A DNA stretch of 64,000 nt from Annulohypoxylon bovei var. microspora (lineage: Eukaryota > Ascomycota > Sordariomycetes > Xylariales > Hypoxylaceae). Under the pieces are notes generated by a model. That model was not told the DNA's origin, ran no database searches, and saw only the letters and a list, made by a program, of their open reading frames with translations. The stretch's first letter is position 1. Every line of letters starts with the position of its first letter. A program made the position numbers and the translations under genes. The stretch covers positions 62,001-126,000 of the forward strand of contig MU405287.1 in the NCBI GenBank assembly GCA_022836615.1, given 5' to 3'. This document shows, piece by piece, positions 33,775 through 44,151 of this stretch.

Positions 33775-34860
33775 TATACGTATTTTAAAATTCCGAACAC
33801 TACTAGAACAGCTAGGCCTCGTAAGGAAATCTAAGGAAATTGTAGGGAGAAAGTACCCTTAGTATCCTTGTTGTATTGGACCAGTGGCCGTGACGAGATG
33901 CAATATGCCGGCTAGTCGCATGAGGTCGCATCTGCATCCGGTAATTCGAACCAATGATATTGTTTCAACGAAGTCCTAGACAATATAAAAAATATCAAGG
34001 CTGAGCCGTGTGTGTAATTTGTATGTGTAGGTACTGTAGTTCATGAAGATATATATAATTGCAATCAAATAATTCATAGAAAACCAATACTATAGGTTAT
34101 AAGTGTTAAGTATGTAATAGTTTAAGTTGTAAAATAAGTAAAAATAAGTATGTCAATTGCGTAGTGAATGAGAAAGATAGAAGTAACTATCTGTTTAAGT
34201 GTGTGAAGGAGCTGAGGAGTAAAAGAATGGAAACTCGAATCTAACTCTATTAGTCTTCGTTTCGACGGGTTGCCCAGATGGGGTATTCTAGTGGGGCTGT
34301 GGAATGTGACTCGCTCTTTGAACTTGGAACCTTTTACCCAATCAGTATTAGCTAATCAATAATGTCTAAGTACCTAGGTATCTGAAGTCTGCACTTGCCT
34401 GCTTGCGCTGTTTGCTGCTTGCTGCTTGCGTAGTTTCAGGACTGACCCACTACATAGAGGTTCGCGTTCCACAGCACGGAACATTTAAAAGCTTCAGCCA
34501 CAAATGAGGTAACCCCCTATCTGAGGCTGAATACCCGGCCAAAACGGCACCTGCAATCATCAGACGTTACTGTGCGCCGCACCTCGTGGACTATTCCTTA
34601 TTAGTGACAACTGCCAACTGACAACTGACAATCTACAACCTCTTTCTTTCCTTACAGACGATAACGTCTTGACACGACAGCAATCCTATTATACGACGAT
34701 AGGACTGTATATTCCACCTTTTTTAACCATTCTAGTCGTTCCAGTCACGTTCCAACCTATCGTCCATCGCTTACAGAGCATTTCCCTCTTTCAACTCTCG
34801 CTAGACATGAATTGAGCTTACAAAGTTCATGGACTGGACTCAGCTGGAAAGTCTTGAACC
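33775..34860. other. Promoter region of the Rab-GAP gene
   Basis: No gene supported. AT-rich to about 34250; a pyrimidine-rich stretch shortly before 34861 is probably core promoter and leader. Confidence 0.35.
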
Positions 34861-37800
34861 ATGTTTAACCTCAGCAACTTTGTGCAAAAGGCACAATCTG
34901 CTGCTCAGCAGCTGATTGATCCTATGCAGGGTTTGAATCTGACTAACTCCGATAGGCATCCGTCTAAAGCTTCACTATTCCAGCATCAGTTTCGACTTCC
35001 CACTTCCCAGACTCCCTTGTACGAGATACCCGCCGAGCTTACCATCCCACCCTCCAACGTCACCCAGGGGGACAAAGACCGTGATCGAGGCTGGCACTAC
35101 GTCGGAAGGCTACACCTGTCCGAGTCCTTCATCTGTTTTTCTACAACCCCAACTAGCTTTTCCCAGGGTGCTAGCCCTTCCAGTTCGGCCGCTTTTACTG
35201 GCCAGACACATGGTGCTGGACCCAGTGGGAATGGTTTCACTTTCCCTCTATGTGCTATCAGACGGGTTGAGCGTCTGAACAGCCAGAATTCCCAGGTATG
35301 AGAACACTCCTCAATCTAAACCCACTGTCCCAGGCACAGTTAGAGCTGACTTCAGGATCTCCAGTTTGCACTCGCTATTACAACCTGGAATGGTATTTCT
35401 CAAGACTCGGTTAAGGATAAGGATAAGGACAAGGACAAGGATGCGCAAAAAGACAAGAAAGAAATCAGAGAGCAGAGGATTACTATACAACTTGTTGCAC
35501 CTCGTCCAGCGTGTGAGAGGTTCTGTGATGGCCTAAAGAAAGGGTTAAGGGGTGCAGTTGGCAATGTCGGGAAATACAAAAAGGTCATGGGTGAATGCTA
35601 CTCCGAATATCTTCTCCGACCAGAGGAAAAGAAGAATGCAAATCCCCCGGACGCCGGCTTGGGTATGGTTTTCCGATACCCTGGCGACCCGAAAAAACTC
35701 AGGGACCGAGCAAAGATGAGACTATGGGCCGAGTACCTTCGCGACAATGGCCGGAACGCAACCTTGATTCGTCAACCTACATTTCATAAACTAATCAGAG
35801 TCGGTCTCCCGAACAGGCTTCGAGGCGAGACTTGGGAGCTAAGTTCTGGGTCTTTATACCTACGACTCGAAAATCCATCCTTGTACACGGAAACGCTGGC
35901 GAAATTCTCGGGCAAAGAATCGTTAGCCATAGATGAGATAGAGAAGGACCTTAACCGAAGTCTCCCGGAATACCCTGGATTCCAGAGCGACGATGGCATC
36001 AGCCGGCTACGACGGGTCCTCACGGCATATAGCTGGGTAAATCCCGACGTCGGCTATTGCCAGGCTATGAATATCGTCGTGGCTGCCCTACTGATTTATA
36101 TGTCTGAGACTCAAGCGTTCTTCCTGCTTTCGGCCTTGTGCGATAGACTAGTTCCCGGCTACTACTCATCTACTATGTATGGTACACTTTTGGACCAGAA
36201 GGTGTTCGAATCCCTCGTGGAGAAGACGATGCCGATCTTATGGGAGCACCTCGTAAAGAGCGATGTGCAGCTTTCTGTGGTTTCTCTTCCCTGGTTTCTC
36301 TCCTTATATATCAATTCGATGCCCCTAGTGTTTGCATTCAGGGTCCTAGACGTCTTCTTCGTCGAGGGACCCAAAGTTCTTTTCCAGGTTGGACTGGCTA
36401 TTCTAAGGATTAACGGCGAGGAGTTACTAGATGCTACGGACGACGGCGCATTCATATCTGTTTTAAAGTCATATTTTTCTCGTCTCGACGAGTCCGCACA
36501 TCCCAAGTCCGAGAACCCCAAATTACGAGCTATTAACAGGTTCCAGGAACTCATGGTTGTTGCCTTCAAGGAATTTTCTGCTGTTACTCACGGCACCATC
36601 CAAGATCTACGATTAAGGAACAAAGATGCGGTTCTCAATAACATTGAGAACTTCGCTAAGCGTACCGCAATCCGGAATCTTGGACCCGACAGCAAACTGT
36701 TGAATCCGGAAGAATTAGGTGCTCTCTACGACAGGTTTTATAGGGTATTATATGAACGACAACAGCGAGATCAATTTATTCAAGAGCAGCTGCGCCGAGC
36801 CAAGGCCAACAGGGTTAGAGGCAGCGACGCATTCTCAGATCACGATCACGGCGTAGAGAAGGGTCGGGTTGGTCTCGGCCCCAGTACCAGTTTGATGGAC
36901 TATGATGCATTCCGGGAATTCTTAGCAAGCGTGTCTAAATGGGCCATCTCGGACTCCCCGCCTTCGCCCAGGCGCGAACCGTCTGCGGAAAAAGATCGCG
37001 GCTCATACTTTGGTAGCTTTAGGCGGCCCGACGCGAACCTCCTCTCACCCTGGGGCGGAAACCCTGAACCGGCTGACCACGAATTCATGCAGAGGTTATT
37101 TCGAAGATGGGATTTGGATTCTAGCTCGGCGCTGACTCTGCAGAACGTCGTGACGGGTTTTGCGCATATCAAAGGGAAGCGGGATATTATGGGCACAATC
37201 ACCTATTTCTTTGAGCTCTATGATGACGATGGTGACGGAAGAGTCGATCGAGAGGGTATCCTCCGAATTTCCGAAGCCCTCTTATTCCTTTCACGTCGTG
37301 GTCTTGAAGGATCGCTAGGCAGTTCTAACCCGAACGCGGCACTCACTGGATTAAGCGACTCGAGTAGCGGTTCAACGAGCCCGCCTATCGGGGGCACTAT
37401 CAACGAGCGATTCTTGGGAAGCGTAAGCGCTTTCATCAGACGCTGTTTCGAATATGCCGACCCAGACCATCCGAGCAATCAATTTTTAAGCGAACGTGTG
37501 TCGCCCAAGACAGACGAAGCAATAGATAATAACAGTGCATTTGTCATTGATGATGAGGAAGACGAAGATGAAGATGAAGATGACTTACTTGCCTTTGAGG
37601 GACCAGCGGACAGCCCCAAATCCGCGAAGAAAAAGCCCGATTTGGGGCCGTCAATCCCTCCCGCGTTAGGCAGGCCCGATTCCGAGAATGATACCAGACG
37701 TGCAGTATCCAGGGCGGTATCCGAGAAAGCTAATGCGGCCCTAGATCCTTCGAACCCGCTGCACATCACATTACCTACATTTCGCATGGTCGTGCTTGCA

Positions 37801-38346
37801 GATGAGCTACTAGAACAATTCTTCGAATCATCGTTTCCCACGTCATTGCATCTTATTGACGGTTTGGCAACTTCACACCAGTCATCATCATCCCTAACTA
37901 CGTTTTCGAACATCAGCTTTGGACGCTCGTCTGCCGCACCTATTCCTATCACGCCGGCAGGAGTCGCGGGTGCCGGCCGTGGTCTACGTGGTGTTTTAGA
38001 CAATATCGTCACAGATGCATCACGTGTTGCCGCCGAGGTCCGACGACGAATGGAAGATGCGCAGCGCGAATTGGAAAAGAATGCAGTGCCTGGACAGAAA
38101 GACGAAGAAGAAGAGGAGGAAGACCTTCAGGGCCCGCGCCCGACTGGATACGGTGGGGACCCCGAACGGCGGAGCGTGCGATCATCTGACAGAGACTTGC
38201 TGGATGGGGCCGACGCAGGAGCAGGAGCAGCAAAGGACCCAGAAGGGCAGAGTCAGTTAACTGTCGATCCCAATGGTGCCCAAGAAGGGAGACCGAGAAC
38301 CGCTAGTTCTGCAACGACGCAGAGGATTGTGGAGTTCGAGGGTTGA
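34861..38346 (+). CDS. GRAM-TBC-EF-hand Rab GTPase-activating protein (Gyp2-like)
   Basis: Two exons, 34861-35295 and 35356-38346, with a 60-nt intron, give 1141 residues. Exon 1 and the start of exon 2 form a GRAM-like domain (about 30-220) interrupted by a Lys-Asp repeat (KDKDKDKDKD) coded by an imperfect AAGGAY hexamer run. The TBC domain spans about 285-510 and keeps both catalytic fingers: Arg in IEKDLNR (about 340-346) and Gln in GYCQ (about 377-380). An EF-hand loop YDDDGDGRVDREG lies near 767. After it come acidic, low-complexity stretches and an Arg-rich segment near the C-terminus. TBC proteins accelerate GTP hydrolysis by Rab/Ypt GTPases in vesicle traffic; the GRAM domain should give membrane binding. 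The order GRAM-TBC-EF matches the TBC1D8/TBC1D9 and yeast Gyp2 group. The target Rab is unknown. Confidence 0.93.
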
Positions 38347-39076
38347 AATGCATGTAGAGGATAAGCACAGGGACATAACGGAGTCAGGTATCGGTCTGGA
38401 ACATGATTGGAGGTCTCGGTATCGTTCTCATTACTATGTTCACAGGGTGTATGTATTGTCGAGCGTTACCGCAGCAAGACTACATATGTGCAATTCAGAG
38501 TCGATGAATCAGTACCCCTCGGTGGCGTTGAGACATTGCGCATATCTTGATTTGGCAGAATAACCCCTCCAACGTCCCAAAATTGTAGATGAGCCAAGAT
38601 CATGTCCTCTAAAGTCAACTTGGTCTTTGCAATTTTCTTGGGCTTCTGCGAGCTCGTTAATGAGGTTGACATTAGAGATTAGGTTCGTAATACCGGCTTT
38701 AATTAATCTATCGTGTATTGAGCCTAGTTGAGAAGCCTATATGGCTTGAAGATTTATAGAGGTGGTTGAATTGATATGAATCAAGGTCTCCGACACCATT
38801 CCAAGGACAGTAAGACATCCCTAGATCAGAATATTCGCAGGTCGTCGGCGATAGATCTCAGTCAACCGGACTACAAGAATTCCATTCCAACTAGCTATCA
38901 ACTAGGTAGCCATGTTATTCCTCCCTAGCATAGACACTGGAGGCTGAACGAAGCACCGTGCCCCTTTTCCGAGATGCCATCAAATATTTCAGAGCTTATA
39001 TTTCCCAACTGTGGGCTCTGCATACCATCTCCAATATCACTCCTCTAAACAAACTAGCAATCCAGTTGGCTTCACT
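38347..39076. other. Intergenic region downstream of the Rab-GAP gene
   Basis: No gene supported; the right part is presumably the promoter of the DUF7908-like gene. Confidence 0.35.
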
Positions 39077-39114
39077 ACACACACACACACACACTCTCTC
39101 TCTCTCTCTCTCTC
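39077..39114 (+). repeat. (AC)9 followed by (TC)n compound microsatellite
   Basis: Nine AC units run directly into about ten TC units, ending about 53 nt before the ATG of the secreted-protein gene, so it lies in its core promoter or leader. Confidence 0.9.
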
Positions 39115-39167
39115 CCGGGGATATCTAGATATACCTATACCCAAGCATATTAGCGCTAATCGACAAC

Positions 39168-39977
39168 ATGGGTCTACCATCCCAAGCCGCAGCTTGCCTG
39201 CTCGCCTTCTGCGCGCTAGCCGGCGCGCAGGCGACCACCACCACGGGCACCGCCACGGGCGCGGGCGCGGGCGCCACGACCAAGACGCGCGCCATCTCCA
39301 TAACGACGACGACGGTGACGACCTCGCGCACCATCACCCACACCACCAGCGCCGCGTCCCGCACCGGCACCGCGCACGTCCCGGGCGTGACCCACATCCC
39401 CGACGCCGCCATCCTGCTCTCCGTCGTGCCCCTCCCGGCCCAGGCCCAGGACCAGGTTGGTAGTTACGATAACCATGACCACAACAGCGAAGGGAGCCTC
39501 TTCGTCGACACCACGCACCCGCGCCTCGCGCGCTCCTGCGCCGGCGCCTCCCCCTTCAATCTGACATCGGGTCGCCTGTCCAGCGGCGGCGCGTACGTTG
39601 CTACGAGCCCCGACGTGGTGTTCCAGCCGCTGCGCCCGCTCGCGCGCGCGGGGGTCGTGGACGCGGTGTTTAGTGTGGAGGAGGGGTACTTGCGCTGGTA
39701 TGATGCGCGGTTCTACGGGGGGCGCGCGCGGTACTGTCGCGATGCGGGCGCGGTGAATGTGGTGTTCCATATTGGCAAGACGTGGCCGCGGGGGTGTGTG
39801 GAGGTGGATGTAAGGGCGGTGAGGGAGAGCGCGTGTAAGGACGGCGTGGTGGTTGAGGGGGGCGGGCGGGTTGGGGAGGGCGGGGAGGCGAGGACGACGG
39901 CGAGTGTGGTGATGGGGACGGGGGCTGCGGGGGCTGCGGGCACGACGGGTGTGGCGGGGGGGTGGGATGAGCTATGA
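39168..39977 (+). CDS. Secreted DUF7908-like protein with Thr-rich N-terminus
   Basis: Single open frame of 269 residues. A signal peptide (MGLPSQAAACLLAFCALAGAQA) is followed by a Thr/Ser/Ala-rich mucin-like stretch (about 23-75), probably O-glycosylated. The rest resembles the DUF7908 family of fungal secreted proteins: LARSCAGASPFNLTSGRL, then VVFQPLRPL, EGYLRWYDARF, RARYCRDAG and PRGCVEVDVRAV, with paired Cys. The function of this family is unknown. The tail (from about 230) is Gly/Ala/Thr-rich with no hydrophobic GPI signal. A 32-nt GT...AG stretch at 39456 is too short to be an intron and is not needed. The gene is very GC-rich compared with its flanks. Confidence 0.75.
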   Translation: MGLPSQAAACLLAFCALAGAQATTTTGTATGAGAGATTKTRAISITTTTVTTSRTITHTTSAASRTGTAHVPGVTHIPDAAILLSVVPLPAQAQDQVGSYDNHDHNSEGSLFVDTTHPRLARSCAGASPFNLTSGRLSSGGAYVATSPDVVFQPLRPLARAGVVDAVFSVEEGYLRWYDARFYGGRARYCRDAGAVNVVFHIGKTWPRGCVEVDVRAVRESACKDGVVVEGGGRVGEGGEARTTASVVMGTGAAGAAGTTGVAGGWDEL

Positions 39978-40507
39978 TGGATAAGGCGTGGTTACGAGGA
40001 TACTCTAGGGATAATCGAGAACAGTCAATTTTGCGTTATATGAGATATGAAGTATGAGGAAGAATGTCTTATCAGAATAATTATCCTCTTTTCTCTTAGC
40101 CATTAGTTCTTCAGATGTTAAAAGAATCGACGGTCACTCAAAAATCACCGTGTTTGTTAAGGACCAAACGAGACAAGTAGTATAAATATTCCAGTTAGTT
40201 ACAATAATATGAAATTCCTATCCAAAAATATCAACTCGTAGAGTAGTACCTGTAGGTATTTGAGGTAAATACCATTTTAATCACAGCAAAAAGCCGAGAT
40301 ATTTGAAGAATAATAGTATATGCCTGCCTAAGGTACCTAATATGCAAAAAGGGGGTGGGGGTAAACAAAATAGCCCCTTTTTTCTTTATCCCCTAATGAA
40401 CTCCAACACGATTATTCCATCAATCGATCCTGTAAATTACCAACTTTCCACTGAATTTTTTTGGTGCATTCTATGGAACCAACAGAAATAGGCTTCCAAC
40501 AGGCTAC
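39978..40507. other. Intergenic region between convergent genes
   Basis: AT-rich convergent spacer; no feature supported. Confidence 0.35.
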
Positions 40508-41132
40508 CTATTCAATGGAGATGCTGTGAAGTTCCTCAACGTCATCCTCCACGGTGGCCACGCGAGTTTTACGAGAAACATGAGCTCTCTCGGGAGCCTC
40601 GGGAGCCTCCGTGGTCTCGGTGGAGCTCGTAGTATTGCTCAAAGTCTCCAGCTCGATAGGCGGGTTCTCCGCGTCACGGTGAGCGTTGCGGTGAGCCGCA
40701 TCGGCTGCTTGCATGCGTGCTCTACATCGTTTCTTATACGCCGCCTATACCTGTTATTAGTTTCCCGGTCACGTATTCGAAACTCATTTCCGGGCACGGG
40801 GGAGCAGGTGAGTGAAGGGGTCGGCGAGGAGAACGCGAATGTGATTTACAACCATGATACGCATGCGTGGGGTTGCGGGAACAACTTACGCAACTGGTGA
40901 GTACCCAGAAGACGCCCAGGATCGTGGCAAAACTTATGAAGGTGAGCCCCAGGATGAGAAGCCATTCCGCGGGCTTGGTGCGGTACATTAAGTAGATTGA
41001 CACGGTTATAATTGAGGTCGTGGCGAAGCCGACGGTCAGGTAGCCGACCTTAGACCGGATCGACCTAGCCGCCTCCGAGTTACCGGTGGAGTGCACGTAC
41101 GGACACGTGCGGACATATGCGTAAGGTGGCAT
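40508..41132 (-). CDS. Small two-TM membrane protein with charged tail, unknown function
   Basis: Two exons, 41132-40890 and 40744-40508, with a 145-nt intron in phase 0 (GTAAGT donor, GGTATAG acceptor), give 159 residues. Two hydrophobic segments (VGYLTVGFATTSIITVSIYL and WLLILGLTFISFATILGVFW) are separated by about eight residues. Exon 2 encodes a basic stretch (AAYKKRCRARMQ) followed by an acidic, Thr/Glu-rich tail. Using the nearer acceptor AACAG would give an immediate TAG, so the 3' one is chosen. I do not recognise the family. It is divergent to the next gene, which has the same plan and the same intron position, so the two may be old paralogs or act together. Confidence 0.6.
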
Positions 41133-41864
41133 TTTGTAGTAGAGTGAAGGAATACTGGATAGTATGAAAATGAAGTTTCTTGGTTTTCGTATGTCGTTCC
41201 TGTTGAAAGGACGCTTTAGGGGGCTGATGCTACAAGATAATATATTCGTCTGAGCTGTCTCTGATTTGAACGAATGAGAAAATGAGTTACTTGTCGGTTT
41301 AAAAGTGCGAGAAGCAAGATATATATACTTCTATTTACTGACGATAATTTATTTCATATAAGTAATTATTGAATGTTGTTGTCTTCATACTTTCGAGTTG
41401 TCGAGTCGTCGAAACTTTGAGTACGCCCCTGAACACTCTATCGAAGCTCAGTTACGTCCTTCCTTAAATCTCTCTGATTTACTTTCAGCCTCTGCTATAC
41501 TTCCAACTTTAAATAAATAACAATAATAAGCGTATAAACTTTTTATTGGATATTAAGTTAAATTTTGTGAAGTTATCTTTATAGTATTCAGGGGAGTAAA
41601 GAGTAAAAGTTTTTCAGGGGCTATGAAGCTGCCGAGTGCTTTAAGAACGATAATCGGGCTTTTCTAAAGAAATCTAAATTTCATATTTGGTGTAGTTTTT
41701 AAATCAATTCATTTGAAGCTAATTATTCTCGGATGGACACGCATCCTTGATATCCCATTTTCAATTTTCAATTTCGGCATGCGAAATGTTTCTTGCATTT
41801 GTATTAATCCTTCAGGGGACCAGATTTTGATTAGTTGTTTATTGATCGTCTTTCAACCAGAATC
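41133..41864. other. AT-rich divergent promoter region between two small membrane-protein genes
   Basis: About 730 bp shared upstream region, AT-rich in its middle (41480-41720). No gene seen. Confidence 0.4.
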
Positions 41865-42527
41865 ATGTCGGAAATAGACGCTGGAGTTCTTGTCATCTAT
41901 TGTGCGATACTCCTGTGCGTCGCTAATGCAGTTGCCTGTCATTTCGGTGCCTGGCAAGTCCAGAGCGTGAACGCCAAGTACATGATCGGCGCCTTTGCCG
42001 GCAACTTCATAACGTTCGCGAGTATATTCGCCTTCGGAATTGCCTGCATCTATTACGATCAGTACCCAGTATTCGGAATCGCCTTGAGTTTCTTCTCCCC
42101 TGCGGTGGGAAGTATGCTCATGTGGCTCGGGGCGGCGGATGTAAGTTATCATTTACATCTTAATACCCATCTGAATTATCAACGCCTATTCTATTTGATA
42201 TCCTTGGCGTGGTACGAAAACTAATCAACTTAGCCTACGCACGAGTCGTGCCGTCGAGCGAGGCGGGCTGCGGTTGGGCTACTTCACAAGAAAGAGGAAG
42301 TGGAGGAGATTGAATGGGTGACCGAAGATGCCAAGAAGGAAGCAGAGGGGGTGGAGTTGGAAGTGGACGAAGGTGTATCTGCCCTATCACCTGTACTGGA
42401 TGACCGGTGCGCGCCTGATAAGATTCTAGGAGAGAGCGGCGAAGAATGGCAGGTTGTATCACCAGCAGCTAAGTTGGACGGTGAGCCCCTCAAAAAGCCC
42501 CCTAAAACGGTACGATGGGAGACGTGA
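41865..42527 (+). CDS. Small three-TM membrane protein with acidic tail, unknown function
   Basis: Two exons, 41865-42140 and 42234-42527, with a 93-nt phase-0 intron (GTAAGT donor, ACTAATC branch, TTAG acceptor), give 189 residues. Hydrophobic segments: VLVIYCAILLCVANAVACHF, YMIGAFAGNFITFASIFAFG and FGIALSFFSPAVGSMLMWL. The tail begins basic (SCRRARRAAV) and becomes Glu/Asp-rich, ending PPKTVRWET. The start is the first ATG of the frame (AATC-ATG-TCG). Exon 1 ends right after the last TM, as in the divergent neighbour. I do not recognise the family. Confidence 0.6.
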
Positions 42528-42996
42528 TATCTGGATTTCATATGGTTGGGCTATGAGGCGCTACTGCCTCAATAATATCCATGGGTATCATTGAAGACGT
42601 ATCGGAGGTTTCCTGCGTGTCTTTAAGAAAGTTGACTCATCCTAATGAAACACTTACTTGCTCCTATGCACTGTAACTCGATCCTCACGCTCGGAGCGCT
42701 ACCACCACTCTCATGGGAACTTCTGTACCTGTGTCTCGGAACCCCCAAAGGTTAATACATACCTAGATAGGTACCTAATCACGTAACTCTTTTTTCAAGT
42801 TCCCTCTGCGTAAGTTGTTAGCCCCCTTATCCTCATTAGGTAGTGTACAAAAGAACGATGCCTACCTCCTATTATTCAAGAACCCACACGCTCATTTCCC
42901 CAATCCATACAAAGTAGAGAGAAAAAACAGAACTAAACGCTACAGGAAGGCAATTATAAAGCGAAGAAAAAGGCAACCTGATTCCCTAGAAGCCGC
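42528..42996. other. Convergent spacer
   Basis: No gene supported. A TACCTAGATAGGTACCTA word lies near 42761-42778. Confidence 0.35.
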
Positions 42997-43596
42997 TCAG
43001 TTCGAAATTAACCAGGGCAATCGTGGAATCGTCAAATTAGGGACACCGAACGCCTCCTTCATGTCCCTCACCACTGCGATAAGGTTATGCAGATAGTACC
43101 GGCCCTCCCAGAACAACTTCCCCGGGTCATCACCCGCTTCCATATCCACATCGCCTCCCGATGTGACCGGCATTCTCATCGCGACCGCCTTCTGCTTCGC
43201 GATGACGACGTTTACCAGATCGAATATAAGCGTTAGCACCCACCTCAGCTCGGGCTCGAGGTACGTGAAGCCCTGGACCCAGCAGCACCAGGAGCGGGCG
43301 TCGAGCAGGAGCCCGTCCACGGCGCCGAATCTCTCCTCCTCCTCGACCAGCGGCCGGAAGTAGTTTCTGATGCGCCGCTCGATCGCGGAGGGCTGGACGG
43401 CGGGCCAGCCGCGGAAGTCCGTGTACCGGAAGAAAAAGACGCCCTGGTGCCAGCGGTGCCACTGCGCCGGGCGCACATCGAAGACGGCGGGGTTTTCGTA
43501 CGGCACAAACTGCTGCAGGAACGCGGACGCGCAGACGCGGATGGGGACCTGGACGATGTTAGGGAGGCATGTGTGGTCTGGTGGCGCGTCCTCCAT
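42997..43596 (-). CDS. Unknown protein, downstream half of a two-part reading frame
   Basis: An open frame of 199 codons from an ATG at 43596 (context AAG-ATG-GAG) to a stop at 42997-42999. The protein is rich in Trp, Phe and Tyr (RPAQWHRWHQGVFFFRYTDF, WCCWVQGF) with no domain I recognise and no signal peptide. It is in the same frame as the upstream open frame 43630-44151, with 11 sense codons between that frame's TAG and this ATG. Either this is a separate gene or the two are one gene with an intron or readthrough; see the findings. Confidence 0.6.
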   Translation of the reverse strand: MEDAPPDHTCLPNIVQVPIRVCASAFLQQFVPYENPAVFDVRPAQWHRWHQGVFFFRYTDFRGWPAVQPSAIERRIRNYFRPLVEEEERFGAVDGLLLDARSWCCWVQGFTYLEPELRWVLTLIFDLVNVVIAKQKAVAMRMPVTSGGDVDMEAGDDPGKLFWEGRYYLHNLIAVVRDMKEAFGVPNLTIPRLPWLISN

Positions 43597-43629
43597 CTTG
43601 ATGTCACCGTCTGCGTCTACCGCTGAGCA

Positions 43630-44151
43630 CTACTCGTTATGACCCATATCATTTTGGCTGTTGTCGATAGAACTGGTGTTGCGACGGGGACGCTTCCGGT
43701 TCATTCTTTGTGGTCTTCTGCCGCTGTTTTGGGCCTGTTCTTGGAGATTCCTGAACGTCTCTGCCAGAGTCGGGAACGAGCGCTTAGGTCCATCCAGATC
43801 CATGGGGTCGGAGACGCTAGTCGCGGTATCCTCGCGCCCAAACGGATCGCCGGGAGTACTAGGAACAGGCGATATACCAGCCATCATTTCGTCATTAGGG
43901 CCGGCAGTGGCGCCGATATCAGAGTTCGGGTATCTAGTAGCTTCTGCGGGAAATCGGAAGAAGAGCCAAGCGCACTCGCCGCATAGGGGCTGTGGAAGGC
44001 GCCGGTGAGTCTTAACAGCAATGCAGTGGTAGACACGATGGATAGAACAATAATAGAATGCAGCGCCGGGACTCGTGTTCTTGTCATGGTTGAGCTTGAA
44101 TTTCGACCCGTTTGGACGAACGTGGTGACATTCTGGCATGGAACAAGGCAT
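43630..44151 (-). CDS. Unknown Cys/His-rich protein, upstream half of a two-part reading frame
   Basis: An open frame of 173 codons starting MPCSMPECHH and ending at TAG (43630-43632). The N-terminal 65 residues hold Cys and His in a zinc-finger-like pattern (CSMPECHH, YYCSIHRVYHC, CGEC). The C-terminal part is hydrophilic with a nuclear-localisation-like RKRPRR. These features suggest a nuclear zinc-binding protein, as inference only. The reading frame resumes after the TAG into the 43596 frame. I do not recognise the family. Confidence 0.55.
   Translation of the reverse strand: MPCSMPECHHVRPNGSKFKLNHDKNTSPGAAFYYCSIHRVYHCIAVKTHRRLPQPLCGECAWLFFRFPAEATRYPNSDIGATAGPNDEMMAGISPVPSTPGDPFGREDTATSVSDPMDLDGPKRSFPTLAETFRNLQEQAQNSGRRPQRMNRKRPRRNTSSIDNSQNDMGHNE

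Noticed and set aside
33930..33965. Possible tRNA-like T-arm (GGTAATTCGAACC)
   Set aside because: No matching acceptor, D-arm or anticodon arm nearby.
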